In this document: in pieces, positions 8,275 to 16,608 of the stretch | Numbering within the stretch: position 1 is the stretch's first letter | Layout of the letters: every line of letters starts with the position of its first letter | Assembly (NCBI GenBank): GCA_937895345.1 | Contig: CALAWP010000078.1 | Span: 71,543 to 135,542 of the forward strand | DNA from: an uncultured Paenibacillus sp. | Lineage (GTDB): Bacteria > Bacillota > Bacilli > Paenibacillales > Paenibacillaceae | Direction: 5' to 3' | DNA length: 64,000 bases | Program-made: the position numbers and the translations under genes | Notes under the pieces: generated by a model | What the model saw: only the letters and a program-made list of their open reading frames with translations | The model's database searches: none | What the model was told of the DNA's origin: nothing

Positions 8275-9570
8275 TTACGCTTCCAGCCACTCCACCTTGG
8301 CTCCCAGCGCTTTCAAATGGTCGAAATAATTCGGGTAAGACTTGGCGACGTGATGAGCGTCCCGGATGCGGAGCGGCTCCTTGGAGCGCAGTCCGACGAC
8401 CGTGAGCGCCATAATGACCCGGTGGTCGAAGTGGGCGTTAATGTCCACGCCGCCTTCTACTCCCTCCGGACGCCCGTGGACGATAATTTCGCTTTGCCGC
8501 TCCTCGACGTTCGCCCCTGCTTTGCGCAATTCGTTCAAATAATCGGTAATGCGGTCGCATTCCTTGTAACGCAAATTTTCCACGTTGTAAAAGCGCGAAG
8601 TGCCTTCCGCAAAGACGGCCGCCGCCACCATCGCCAATACGGCGTCGGTAAAGTGGTCTCCGTCGAATTCGACGGCTTTCAGCTTGCCGTTGCCCTTAAT
8701 ATGGACAACGCCGTTCTCGTGCGTCAACGGCACTTCCATGGCGCGAAGCACGTCGATGACCGCTCGTTCGCCTTGCTTGCTGTTCTCTTCCAGACGACGC
8801 AGGATGACGTCGGACTGGGTCACCGCCGCCGCCGCCAGCACCGCGGCCGAACCCGGGTAATCGCCTTGCACCGTATAGGTCTTCGCCTCGTAGCGCTGGC
8901 GTCCGGGCACGCGGAACCGCATGTAGTCCTCGTCGGCGTGAATGATAATGCCCGCTTGCTGCAGCACTTCCAGCGTCTGGCCGACGACGACCTTCGACTT
9001 CAGATCATGCAGCACTTCGATTTCGCTGTCCTCTTCGAGCAACGGCGTCAAGAAGAGCAGCGCGCTCAAAAATTGCGAGCTGATATTGCCGGACACTTGA
9101 ATGCGTCCGCCCTTCGGTTGGCCGCCCTTGATCCGAATCGGCAGCTTGCCTTCATTATGCTCAATTTCGACGCCCATCTTGCCGAGCGACTCGATCAAAT
9201 CCATATGAGGCCGCTTGCCGAGCGATTCGGGGTAACGATTGACGAACGTAACGTCCGGGCACAGCGAAGCGACCGCCATCAAAAACCGCAGCACCGCTCC
9301 GGCGTTGCCGACGTCAAGCTGTTCGACGGGACGCGGGTGGCGGCCAAAGCCCGTAATGACGATTTTTTCCTCGTCCTCCTCCACGACCGCTCCCAGATCG
9401 CGGATGCAACGGCGCATCGCGTCGCTGTCTTCGCTGTGGGCGGGATAATAGATCGTGCTTGTCCCTTCCGCAAGCGCGGCCACGAGCAAATAGCGCGTAG
9501 TATAGTTTTTGGAGGACAAGGCTCCGATATCTCCGTTCAAGGTCGGGGTAGGGGTTACTCGTACATCCAT
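8275..9570 (-). CDS. aroA: 3-phosphoshikimate 1-carboxyvinyltransferase (EPSP synthase), divergent type
   Basis: Sixth step of the shikimate pathway: shikimate-3-phosphate plus PEP gives EPSP. Length of 431 residues and the two-lobed repeat pattern fit the family, as do SSQFLSALLF, DYPGSAAVLAAAAV, ENLRYKECDRI and the terminal FDHRVIMAL. The active-site loops are unusual: the PGSKS-like loop reads SSKNYTTR (Lys21 and Arg27 kept, the Ser after Lys replaced by Asn), and the PEP/glyphosate loop reads VGNAGAVLRFL, where E. coli Thr97 and Pro101 are replaced by Ala92 and Phe96. It is followed upstream by aroK with 25 bases between, supporting a shikimate role. Confidence 0.88.
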   Translation of the reverse strand: MDVRVTPTPTLNGDIGALSSKNYTTRYLLVAALAEGTSTIYYPAHSEDSDAMRRCIRDLGAVVEEDEEKIVITGFGRHPRPVEQLDVGNAGAVLRFLMAVASLCPDVTFVNRYPESLGKRPHMDLIESLGKMGVEIEHNEGKLPIRIKGGQPKGGRIQVSGNISSQFLSALLFLTPLLEEDSEIEVLHDLKSKVVVGQTLEVLQQAGIIIHADEDYMRFRVPGRQRYEAKTYTVQGDYPGSAAVLAAAAVTQSDVILRRLEENSKQGERAVIDVLRAMEVPLTHENGVVHIKGNGKLKAVEFDGDHFTDAVLAMVAAAVFAEGTSRFYNVENLRYKECDRITDYLNELRKAGANVEERQSEIIVHGRPEGVEGGVDINAHFDHRVIMALTVVGLRSKEPLRIRDAHHVAKSYPNYFDHLKALGAKVEWLEA

Positions 9571-9595
9571 TTCGACTGACTCCTTTATTCGGTTG

Positions 9596-10135
9596 TTATG
9601 TAGAGGCTGCGCCTTCGCGCCGCTCCCAATGACGGATAATGCGGCCGGCGACTTCCTCCGGCGTCAGATCCGTCGTGTCTACCGTCACATGGGCGAAATC
9701 GTAGGCGTGCTTCCGCTGCTCCAGCAGCTCGTATACCCGCTTGGCCGCATTCCCTTGCAGCAATGGGCGCGCCTCGTCCCGCTGCACTCTCGCGATGATC
9801 GTCTCCGGACTCGCCTTCAGCGCCGCGACGCAGCCATGGGCAAGCATAACCGTCCGATTGCTTTCCCGCAGCACCGCTCCGCCTCCGGTAGCGACGATCA
9901 TCGGCTTGCCGCTTCCGGCAATGTCGGCCAGGATGCGGGCTTCAATGTCGCGAAACGCTTCTTCGCCTTCCGAAGCAAAAATATCGGCAATCGCCCGACG
10001 CTCCGCCTTGACAATCTCTTCGTCCACGTCGACGCGGGCCCAGCCCAGACGGTCCGCCAGCAGTCGGCCGACGCTCGATTTGCCCGTTCCCATAAATCCG
10101 ATCAAAAATATTTTGCCGTCCGATGGCCGATTCAT
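9596..10135 (-). CDS. aroK: shikimate kinase
   Basis: Phosphorylates shikimate at O3, the step just before AroA. The P-loop GFMGTGKSSVG lies near the N-terminus, followed by the Asp pair DVDEEI, the shikimate-binding Arg in FRDIEARIL, the GGGAVL loop and the lid RDEARPLL. Size of about 179 residues is typical. The ATG at 10135 has AAAGGGTG at good spacing; the ATG at 10156 is a possible alternative. It lies directly upstream of aroA, so the pair forms an aroK-aroA operon. Confidence 0.93.
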   Translation of the reverse strand: MNRPSDGKIFLIGFMGTGKSSVGRLLADRLGWARVDVDEEIVKAERRAIADIFASEGEEAFRDIEARILADIAGSGKPMIVATGGGAVLRESNRTVMLAHGCVAALKASPETIIARVQRDEARPLLQGNAAKRVYELLEQRKHAYDFAHVTVDTTDLTPEEVAGRIIRHWERREGAAST

Positions 10136-10266
10136 TGCGTTTTCACCCTTTTGCATGTGCTCTCTTTTTCCTTCACATCATATCATTTTTTGAAGAGACA
10201 AGGGTATAAAAAGTTTGCCGCTCGCGTATCGTTGTTAATGATGCCAATTTGGAGGAGTGACCTGTC

Positions 10267-10572
10267 ATGACCAGCCAGTCCCGCACGCCCGCCGCCCGGC
10301 CGGCCGAATATCGGATCGCGCGCATATTGGACCCCGGACATCCGCTTTGCCGCGACGATGTCGAATGGATGCTGGGCTACATTAAAAAAAAGGTGGCTGA
10401 CGAAGACCCGATGTTGCTGGATCTGTCGCAGCCACGATTGCTGCAAAACTTTTTGTACTTCGCCGAAGCGTCCATGGCGCTCATCCATCGCCGGCATTAC
10501 TTCGATCAGGAAGCCGACCGCATGCGGGAGTGGCTGGCGCAAGCCGCTTTCGGCCTTATTCCGGACAGGTGA
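10267..10572 (+). CDS. conserved hypothetical protein, 101 residues
   Basis: Small soluble protein with no motif that I recognise. A basic N-terminus is followed by helices containing DDVEWMLGYIKKK and LLQNFLYFAEASMALIHRRHYFD; a predicted compact helical domain is likely. Strong GGAGGAG ribosome binding site upstream. It is divergent from aroK and converges on gndA, whose stop codon follows immediately. Function unknown. Confidence 0.72.
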   Translation: MTSQSRTPAARPAEYRIARILDPGHPLCRDDVEWMLGYIKKKVADEDPMLLDLSQPRLLQNFLYFAEASMALIHRRHYFDQEADRMREWLAQAAFGLIPDR

Positions 10573-11985
10573 TCAGGATTGCAGCCAATTGAAGTGGAAC
10601 GTGCCTTCCTTGTCTACGCGCTTAAACGTATGCGCTCCGAAGTAGTCGCGCTGCGCTTGCAGCAGGTTCGCCGGCAGCCGCTCCGTCCGGTAGCTGTCGA
10701 AGTAAGCGAGCGCGCTGGAGAAGGCCGGTACCGGCACGCCGTTCGCCACAGCCGCCGACACGACTTCGCGCCAAGCGCCCTGGTACGATTCCACGATATT
10801 TTGGAAGTACGGATCCAGCAGCAGGTTGCGAAGCTGCGGATCGCGGTCGTAGGCGTCCTTGATATTTTGCAGGAAGCGGGCGCGGATAATGCAACCGCCG
10901 CGGAAAATCATCGCAATGTCGCCGTAACGCAAATCCCAGTTGTATTCTTCCGATGCGGCGCGCATTTGGGCGAAGCCTTGCGCGTAGGAGCAAATTTTGC
11001 TCGCGAACAGCGCCTTGCGCACCTTTTCGATGAACTCTGCCTTGTCGCCTTGGAACGGAGCTTTGGCCGGCCCTTTCAGCACTTTGCTCGCCGCCACCCG
11101 CTCTTCCTTCATGGCGGACAGGAAGCGCGTAAAGACGGATTCCGTAATGATCGACAGCGGCACGCCCAGGTCGAGCGCGCTTTGGCTCGTCCATTTGCCC
11201 GTGCCCTTCTGGCCGGCGGAGTCCAGAATGACGTCCACCATCGGTTTGCCGGTCTCCGGATCGTATTTGGCGAAAATATCGCGCGTAATTTCGATCAGGT
11301 AGCTGTCCAGCTCGCCTTTGTTCCATTCCGTGAAAATTTCGTGGAGCTCCTCCACCGAAACGCCGAGCACGTTTTTGAGCAGGTCGTAAGCTTCGCAAAT
11401 CAGCTGCATGTCGCCGTACTCGATGCCGTTATGAACCATCTTCACGTAATGGCCCGCTCCGTCGGGACCGATATACGTGCAGCAAGCGTCGTTGCCGACT
11501 TTGGCCGAGATGGCCGTCAGGATCGGCTCCACCAGCTCATAGGCGGAGCGCTGGCCGCCCGGCATAATGGAAGGCCCTTTCAGAGCGCCCTCTTCGCCGC
11601 CCGATACGCCCGTTCCGATAAAGCGGAACCCTTTGGCTTCCAGCTCCTTGCTGCGGCGCTGCGTATCCGGGAAGTACGCATTGCCCCCGTCGATAATAAT
11701 ATCGCCTTGATCGAGATAAGGCAGCAACGATTCGATCGTGGCGTCCGTTCCGGCTCCCGCTTGCACCATGATCAATATTTTGCGCGGAGTTTCCAGCGAT
11801 TGCACGAACTCCTCCACCGAATACGTCGGAACGAGGTTTTTGCCGGCGGCTTCCTTCATCAGCTCGTCCGTTTTTTCGCGGGAACGGTTGTAGACCGACA
11901 CCGTAAACCCTTTGCTTTCAATATTAAGGGCCAGGTTCCGGCCCATAACTGCCATGCCGATTACGCCGATTTGCTGTTTTGACAT
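10573..11985 (-). CDS. gndA: 6-phosphogluconate dehydrogenase (decarboxylating)
   Basis: Oxidative pentose phosphate enzyme that converts 6-phosphogluconate to ribulose-5-phosphate with loss of CO2. At 470 residues it is the long dimeric form. The Rossmann start is GVIGMAVMGRNLALNIESKG, the substrate site GVSGGEEGALKGPSIMPGG, and the catalytic Lys/His region HYVKMVHNGIEYGDMQLICE; RTERLPANLLQAQRDYFGAHTF closes the protein. Its product, ribulose-5-phosphate, is also the expected end product of the isomerase-kinase route proposed for the operon at 37-46 kb. Confidence 0.97.
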   Translation of the reverse strand: MSKQQIGVIGMAVMGRNLALNIESKGFTVSVYNRSREKTDELMKEAAGKNLVPTYSVEEFVQSLETPRKILIMVQAGAGTDATIESLLPYLDQGDIIIDGGNAYFPDTQRRSKELEAKGFRFIGTGVSGGEEGALKGPSIMPGGQRSAYELVEPILTAISAKVGNDACCTYIGPDGAGHYVKMVHNGIEYGDMQLICEAYDLLKNVLGVSVEELHEIFTEWNKGELDSYLIEITRDIFAKYDPETGKPMVDVILDSAGQKGTGKWTSQSALDLGVPLSIITESVFTRFLSAMKEERVAASKVLKGPAKAPFQGDKAEFIEKVRKALFASKICSYAQGFAQMRAASEEYNWDLRYGDIAMIFRGGCIIRARFLQNIKDAYDRDPQLRNLLLDPYFQNIVESYQGAWREVVSAAVANGVPVPAFSSALAYFDSYRTERLPANLLQAQRDYFGAHTFKRVDKEGTFHFNWLQS

Positions 11986-12151
11986 ACGGTTTTTCCATCC
12001 TTCATGTTAATATTTAATCACAATAGCTTTATTCTACTCTTTTTGCCCGAAGAAGAAAACCGTTTGCTTGGAAAAATGTCGCATCGGCGCATCAAAAAAA
12101 TTAAGCGATGCCGTAAATTTTCCTTATATATGGCCATTTCCGCCAAAACAA

Positions 12152-12197
12152 TTAAACGGCCGAATCCTCGCTTGGCGCGATAACGACTCGACCGTTT
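12152..12197 (-). terminator. putative terminator for the 12232-12828 gene
   Basis: Imperfect inverted repeat with arms AAACGGCCGA and TCGACCGTTT around a long loop; on the minus strand the second arm runs into TTAATTGTTTT. Plausible but the stem has a mismatch. Confidence 0.45.
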
Positions 12198-12231
12198 TAT
12201 CCGTATAAATCCGTATTGCCCATGGCCATGC

Positions 12232-12828
12232 TTACAGCTCCAGCTGAAGCATTTCGGCACGCAGCGCGGCCAGCTTCTCCTTCGACGACGTAACCGCTTC
12301 CTCATTGCCGGACTCGAGAGCGTCGTGCAGCACCAGCAGCTCGTAGTCCAGCTCATACCGCAGAACGACCGCCCGTTCCTCCGCCCGCTTGGATTGGAAC
12401 GCCTTGATCATTTCCTCTATCGTGACAAAAGGTTTCTTTTGGTAAATAATGCGATGCTCCACGCCGGACACCTCCACCAATCGTATAATCTCGCCGAACA
12501 TAATGCTCTCAATGACGATTTGACGATCCTTGATCCGCTTGACCACCGCATGCCCGCGGGTGTCATTGATCAGCTTCTCCAGCAGTTCCGACAGCTTTTC
12601 ATCCTTAATGACGTAATCCCCGACGATTTTGTACCGGTTCTTAATCCGTTGAAAATGCAGCTTGACGAGCTTGCGGCCCGTTCTGATCGATACGAAAAAC
12701 TGTCCCTCCGTTTCGCTCCAATACAAGGAGTACCCTTCCTGAATCAGATCGCGGATGAGATTTTGGATTTGCCGGCGTTCGAATCTAAGCTCCAGATTGC
12801 AAAATTCGACTTCATGGCTCTTGTTCAC
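12232..12828 (-). CDS. conserved hypothetical protein, 198 residues
   Basis: Soluble protein with no catalytic motif that I recognise. The N-terminal 120 residues alternate helix and strand (FERRQIQNLIRDLIQEGYSLYW, then GQFFVSIRTGRKLVKLHFQRI), while the C-terminal 60 residues form a charged helical stretch ending in EEAVTSSKEKLAALRAEML. It stands alone between gndA and proS with its own GGAGGGAT site. Proteins of this general appearance occur in Paenibacillaceae genomes, but I cannot assign a role. Confidence 0.72.
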   Translation of the reverse strand: MNKSHEVEFCNLELRFERRQIQNLIRDLIQEGYSLYWSETEGQFFVSIRTGRKLVKLHFQRIKNRYKIVGDYVIKDEKLSELLEKLINDTRGHAVVKRIKDRQIVIESIMFGEIIRLVEVSGVEHRIIYQKKPFVTIEEMIKAFQSKRAEERAVVLRYELDYELLVLHDALESGNEEAVTSSKEKLAALRAEMLQLEL

Positions 12829-12950
12829 GGCAATCCCTCCTTAAGTCGGAAATGTTGGCCAAATGTTCAGAATATTTAATTATTTCTTATTTCTATCTTA
12901 TACTTCATCTTATGTTCTGGCAACTTGGTTTATTGACTAATTTTATGCGC

Positions 12951-12990
12951 AAAAAATGCGGGACATGCCGGGAAGCCCCGGCACGTTCCC
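12951..12990 (-). terminator. rho-independent terminator of proS
   Basis: Strong inverted repeat, arms GGGAACGTGCCGGGG and CCCGGCATGTCCC read on the minus strand, followed by GCATTTTTT. It begins just beyond the proS stop codon. Confidence 0.82.
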
Positions 12991-12991
12991 A

Positions 12992-14704
12992 TTATGGGCG
13001 GAGGGATGCAACGATCCCGTTGACGGCTTCGTCGGCGGAAACTTCCGCAGCCTCGTTGCGCTCTCTCCTCCATTCGACCATTCCCCGACCCGCCGCTTTG
13101 CCGACGACAATCCGGTGCGGAATGCCGATCAGGTCGGCATCGGCAAACTTGACGCCCGCGCGTTCCTCCCGGTCGTCGAGCAGCACTTCTGCACCAAACC
13201 TCTCCAGCCGTTCCGCGATCGATGCCGCAAGCCGCATCTGATCCTCGTCCTTGACCGATACGGGGATTACATGCGCTTGGAAGGGCGCGATCGCCAACGG
13301 CCAGACGACGCCCCGCTCGGTACCGCGCTGTTCCGCGACGGCCGACAGCAGGCGGGATACGCCGATGCCGTAGCAGCCCATCACAAACGGCTTGGCGCTG
13401 CCGTCGGCATCCGTGCACAGCGCCTTCATCGCTTCGCTGTATTTCGTGCCCAGCTTGAACGTGTGCCCAATTTCAATGCCCCGGACAATGCGAAGCTTAC
13501 CGCCCGAACAGCGGGGACATCCGTCGCCCGTCTCCGCGTTTCGATAGTCTCCTGCGGCGGCGGGAACGAAATCTTTACCCGGTACAACCCCGATCAGATG
13601 GAAATCCGAGCGATTGGCGCCGACGACCGCCTCCGGCATGCGCATGATTTCGTTATCGGCATAAATCTCTAGCGATAGTCCGACGGGGCCCGCAAAGCCG
13701 ACAACGGCACCTGCCTCCGAGGCTTCCTCGTCGTCCGCCAGCTCCAGCGTCTCCGCTTGCAGCGCGGCCTTCAACTTCACCTCGTTGGCCGTCCGGTCAC
13801 CCCTGACGAGCAGAGCGACGAGTCTGCCGTCCGCCTTGTAAACGAGCGTCTTGACAATACGCTGTGGAGGCACTCCCGTCACGGCGGTCAAATCGGCGAT
13901 CGTGCCGGCTTGCGGCGTATAGATGATACGCGGGCTTCCGGCGGCCGGAGCGGCCTCCGTCGTTCCGCTTGCCTCTGCCGGACCGCACTCCGCCTTCTCC
14001 ACGTTTGCGGAGTAGCCGCAGCCTTCGCACAACGCGATTGCGTCTTCGCCAACGTCGGCAAGCGCCGTAAATTCATGTGAACCTCCATCGCCGCCGATCA
14101 TTCCGGCATCAGCCTCTACGGTCAGGTACCGCAGCCCGATCCGGTCGAAGATGCGGCGGTAAGCGCCGAGCATCGCTTCATAGCTTCGATCCAGCCCCTC
14201 TTGGTCCAAAGCGAAGGAATAAGCATCCTTCATCATAAATTCCCGACCTCGAAGCAAGCCGTTGCGAGGACGCTTTTCGTCCCTGAATTTGGTCTGGATC
14301 TGATACAAAATAACCGGCAACCGGCGGTAGGAAGCAATCTCGCCGGCCGCCAGCGCCGTTATCGCCTCCTCATGCGTCGGGCCAAGCACGAATTCCCTTC
14401 CGCTCCGGTCTTCGAACCGGATCAGCTCGGGTCCGTACCGCCCGTACCTTCCCGATTGCCGCCACAAATCCGCTTGCTGCATTGCCGGCAGCAGCACTTC
14501 TTGGGCTCCCGCGTTCTCCATCTCCTGCCGGATCACCTGTTCCAGCTTGCGGAGCATTTTGCGCCCCAGCGGCAAATACGAGTACACGCCGGCCGACAAC
14601 TGCCGGATCAATCCGGCGCGAAGCATCAGCCGGTGGCTAAGCGCCGTAGCGTCCGCCGGATCCTCTTTCAAGGTCGGAATCAACCATTCGCTTTGTCTGA
14701 TCAA
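12992..14704 (-). CDS. proS: prolyl-tRNA synthetase (bacterial type with editing insertion)
   Basis: Charges tRNA-Pro with proline. Class II motifs are seen in order: LMLRAGLIRQLSAGVYSYLPLG (motif 1 region), TKFRDEKRPRNGLLRGREFMMKDAYSF (motif 2) and CYGIGVSRLLSA (motif 3). The editing insertion lies between, around residues 220-400. About 570 residues, as expected. The start is a TTG at 14704, eight bases after AAGGAGG; the codons upstream overlap the T-box terminator and cannot be coding. Expression is controlled by the T-box leader immediately upstream. Confidence 0.95.
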   Translation of the reverse strand: MIRQSEWLIPTLKEDPADATALSHRLMLRAGLIRQLSAGVYSYLPLGRKMLRKLEQVIRQEMENAGAQEVLLPAMQQADLWRQSGRYGRYGPELIRFEDRSGREFVLGPTHEEAITALAAGEIASYRRLPVILYQIQTKFRDEKRPRNGLLRGREFMMKDAYSFALDQEGLDRSYEAMLGAYRRIFDRIGLRYLTVEADAGMIGGDGGSHEFTALADVGEDAIALCEGCGYSANVEKAECGPAEASGTTEAAPAAGSPRIIYTPQAGTIADLTAVTGVPPQRIVKTLVYKADGRLVALLVRGDRTANEVKLKAALQAETLELADDEEASEAGAVVGFAGPVGLSLEIYADNEIMRMPEAVVGANRSDFHLIGVVPGKDFVPAAAGDYRNAETGDGCPRCSGGKLRIVRGIEIGHTFKLGTKYSEAMKALCTDADGSAKPFVMGCYGIGVSRLLSAVAEQRGTERGVVWPLAIAPFQAHVIPVSVKDEDQMRLAASIAERLERFGAEVLLDDREERAGVKFADADLIGIPHRIVVGKAAGRGMVEWRRERNEAAEVSADEAVNGIVASLRP

Positions 14705-14721
14705 GCTCCCCGCCTCCTTAC

Positions 14722-15019
14722 AAAAAATAAAGAGCACATTCGCAAGGGACGAATGTGCTCGTGGTACCACCCTCATTCAGCCGTCTCTTGACCGACGGCC
14801 ATCTTCATGTCGTAACGGAATGCGGACATTCCGGCAGCGGTTGCGGGCTTCGCCCGGCCGCGCGGCTCGCAAGGCGGGTGCAGCCGGCCGTTGCATGGAA
14901 GCCTTGCAGCCCTTGGGACTTCCTCTCTGCAATGAACGGGGTCGGCTGTATATCCTTGGTCGAAGCCTTTAGCGGTATGAAACTGCAATAAAGTTTCAAT
15001 AGTCTGATAATTATAAAAC
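14722..15019 (-). promoter_or_regulatory. T-box leader of proS
   Basis: The minus strand carries the T-box sequence AGGGTGGTACCACG at 14774-14761. It is followed at once by a strong terminator, arms GAGCACATTCG and CGAATGTGCTC (14760-14732), and a TTTATTTTTT tract. In T-box riboswitches uncharged cognate tRNA stabilises the antiterminator made by the T-box bulge. The leader is about 300 bases, typical for the class. I could not fix the specifier codon by eye; proline is inferred from the gene. Confidence 0.92.
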
Positions 15020-15048
15020 AATGTACTCATATTCCGCCGTGTTGTCAA
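15020..15048 (-). promoter_or_regulatory. promoter of the proS T-box transcript
   Basis: Minus-strand TTGACA at 15048-15043, a 17-base spacer and TACATT at 15025-15020. It lies at the expected distance upstream of the T-box antiterminator. Confidence 0.7.
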
Positions 15049-15196
15049 GCTTCAATGGGTTGGCGCCGCCCGTGCGGGCGGTCCCGTGCGGGCGGTCCCC
15101 TCATCCAACCATCACGATTGGCGCGGCGAATCGTGTTATAATAAATCAGATCCGCTGGCCGATCAGCATACAATTCATCGATAAAGGAGAGGCTCC

Positions 15197-15850
15197 ATGA
15201 CTTCTGTACTTCCTAATGCCGAAACGATTCCGGGCTTCGGCCCTACCGACTTCGAAGCGTTCTCTTTGCCGGGTCTGGATGAACGGATGGAGGCTATTCA
15301 ACAACGAATTCAACCGAAGTTCAAGGCCATCGGCGGCAAGCTGGCCGCCGAGCTGTCCGTGATGACGGGGCACGAAATGTTTCTTCATATCGCCAAGCAT
15401 GCGAGGCGAAAGGTTAATCCGCCGAAAGATACGTGGCTGGCCATTTGCGCAAACAAACGCGGATACAAAGCGCACCCGCATTTTCAGCTTGGCCTGTTCG
15501 ACGATCATTTGTTTCTGTGGTTTGCCCTCATCTATGAAGCGCCGAACAAAAAAGCGGTGGCGCAGGCGATGCTGAACGACTTGGACGCCTTGGCCGATGC
15601 GATTCCGCCTCATTTCGCCGTATCGCTCGACCATACGAAAAAGGACAGCCTGACGGCGGGGGCCATGACGCGCGACGATTGGACAAGCGCCTTAACCCGG
15701 CTGCGCGACGTGCAAAAAGCCGAACTGCTGGTCGGCCGCCATATTGACGCCGGCGACCCGCTGCTGCGGGACGGGGAAGCCTTGTGCAACCATGCGGCCG
15801 ACGTATACGAGCAGCTGCTGACGCTGTACCGCGTCGCCGTCTCCCGGTAA
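15197..15850 (+). CDS. DUF1054 (YktB-like) protein
   Basis: A 217-residue soluble protein matching the DUF1054/UPF0637 family of Bacillales. Typical features are GFGPTDFEAFSLPGLDERMEAI near the start, the IQPKF region, HIAKHARRKVNPPKDTWLAI and the HPHFQLGLFDDHLFLWFA block. No enzymatic role is established. Start follows AAAGGAGAGG; a TATAAT at 15137-15142 may be its -10 element, although no good -35 is visible. Divergent from proS. Confidence 0.85.
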   Translation: MTSVLPNAETIPGFGPTDFEAFSLPGLDERMEAIQQRIQPKFKAIGGKLAAELSVMTGHEMFLHIAKHARRKVNPPKDTWLAICANKRGYKAHPHFQLGLFDDHLFLWFALIYEAPNKKAVAQAMLNDLDALADAIPPHFAVSLDHTKKDSLTAGAMTRDDWTSALTRLRDVQKAELLVGRHIDAGDPLLRDGEALCNHAADVYEQLLTLYRVAVSR

Positions 15851-15992
15851 CGTCATCGCCTTCGACGAGCTTGAATCTACAGCGGGGACAGGGCGCTCAT
15901 AGGTAATTAGCAGTAACAAGCCGAGGCGCATCCGGCGCTTGTCGCGGCCAGGTCGGTCCGCGAAGCTTCAGCGAACCCGGCATTCGCTCGAT

Positions 15993-16046
15993 ACGTTGCA
16001 ACTTTGACGATCCTGACGTTCTCATAACACGTTGCAACTTTGACGA
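15993..16046. repeat. 36-bp spaced direct repeat, two copies
   Basis: The 18-base string ACGTTGCAACTTTGACGA occurs at 15993-16010 and again at 16029-16046, and the following bases (TCCTGACG.TCTCATA versus ACCCAACGCTCGCTTAC) are partly similar. A further degenerate CGAGTAACTTTGAT lies near 16101. It forms the left part of a gene-free stretch between the DUF1054 gene and the MFS gene. No ORF with a ribosome binding site covers it. Confidence 0.7.
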
Positions 16047-16265
16047 ACCCAACGCTCGCTTACCAAACCGTAACTCCAGCTCAACTTGCGCTCGTCAATC
16101 ACGAGTAACTTTGATTAACTGACATGCCTGGCGAAGAACGGCTATTCAGTTAAACAGCATAACTTGAACGAAAAATCTCACAATGACTATGCATTATGTT
16201 CTTAAACTCCAGTTGTCGAGCGATAAATTGCACAAATCTACAATGTCTCGGATATATGCACCCTT

Positions 16266-16447
16266 GAAATGAACGATATTTCGTTCAAAAGCATGGGTTT
16301 GGCGGTTCTGCAGCGCCGAAATGAACGATATATCGTTCAAAAGCATGGACAAGCGGTTCTGCAGCGCTGAATTGAACGATATTTCGTTCAAAAGCACGGT
16401 ACAAGCGGTTCTGCAGCGTCGAAATGAACGATATATCGTTCAAAACA
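16266..16447. repeat. tandem array of four 51-52-bp units, each with an 18-bp palindrome
   Basis: Units begin at 16266, 16318, 16369 and 16421 with GAAATGAACG or GAATTGAACG. Each unit contains TGAACGATATATCGTTCA (perfect palindrome in units 2 and 4) or the one-mismatch form with TTT in the centre (units 1 and 3), then an AAAGCA block and GCGGTTCTGCAGCG. The period of 51-52 is not a multiple of three throughout, so the array is not coding. It sits upstream of the terminator of the MFS gene in a 750-base gap without genes. Confidence 0.85.
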
Positions 16448-16481
16448 AGGCAAGGACAGTTCAGTAGCGACAAATGTCACT

Positions 16482-16537
16482 AAAAAAGGGAAGCGGCTGC
16501 CCCCGCATCGTCAATCGATCTGCGGGGACAGCCGCTT
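16482..16537 (-). terminator. rho-independent terminator of the MFS gene
   Basis: Arms GAAGCGGCTGTCCCCGCA and TGCGGGGGCAGCCGCTTC on the minus strand with a loop near 16508-16519, followed by CCTTTTTTAG. Strong and well placed about 70 bases after the MFS stop. Confidence 0.85.
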
Positions 16538-16608
16538 CGTATGGATATGGCAACGGCGAAGCCGGCCGCTGCCGGCCTAACCGTTTCGCGGCGAACCGGC
16601 GCCTCCGA

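Noticed and set aside
7822..9579. 585-codon plus-strand frame opposite aroA and the CoA-binding gene
   Set aside because: It spans two real minus-strand genes and their gap, and has no recognisable domain.
12018..12356. 112-codon minus-strand frame in the gndA upstream gap
   Set aside because: Overlaps the 12232-12828 gene and has Cys/Trp/Arg-rich shadow composition.
16266..16447. CRISPR array
   Set aside because: Whole units repeat in tandem without unique spacers, and no cas genes are near.
16194..16473. Short minus-strand frames in the tandem repeat array
   Set aside because: The period of 51-52 bases breaks the frame between units and no ribosome binding site precedes them.
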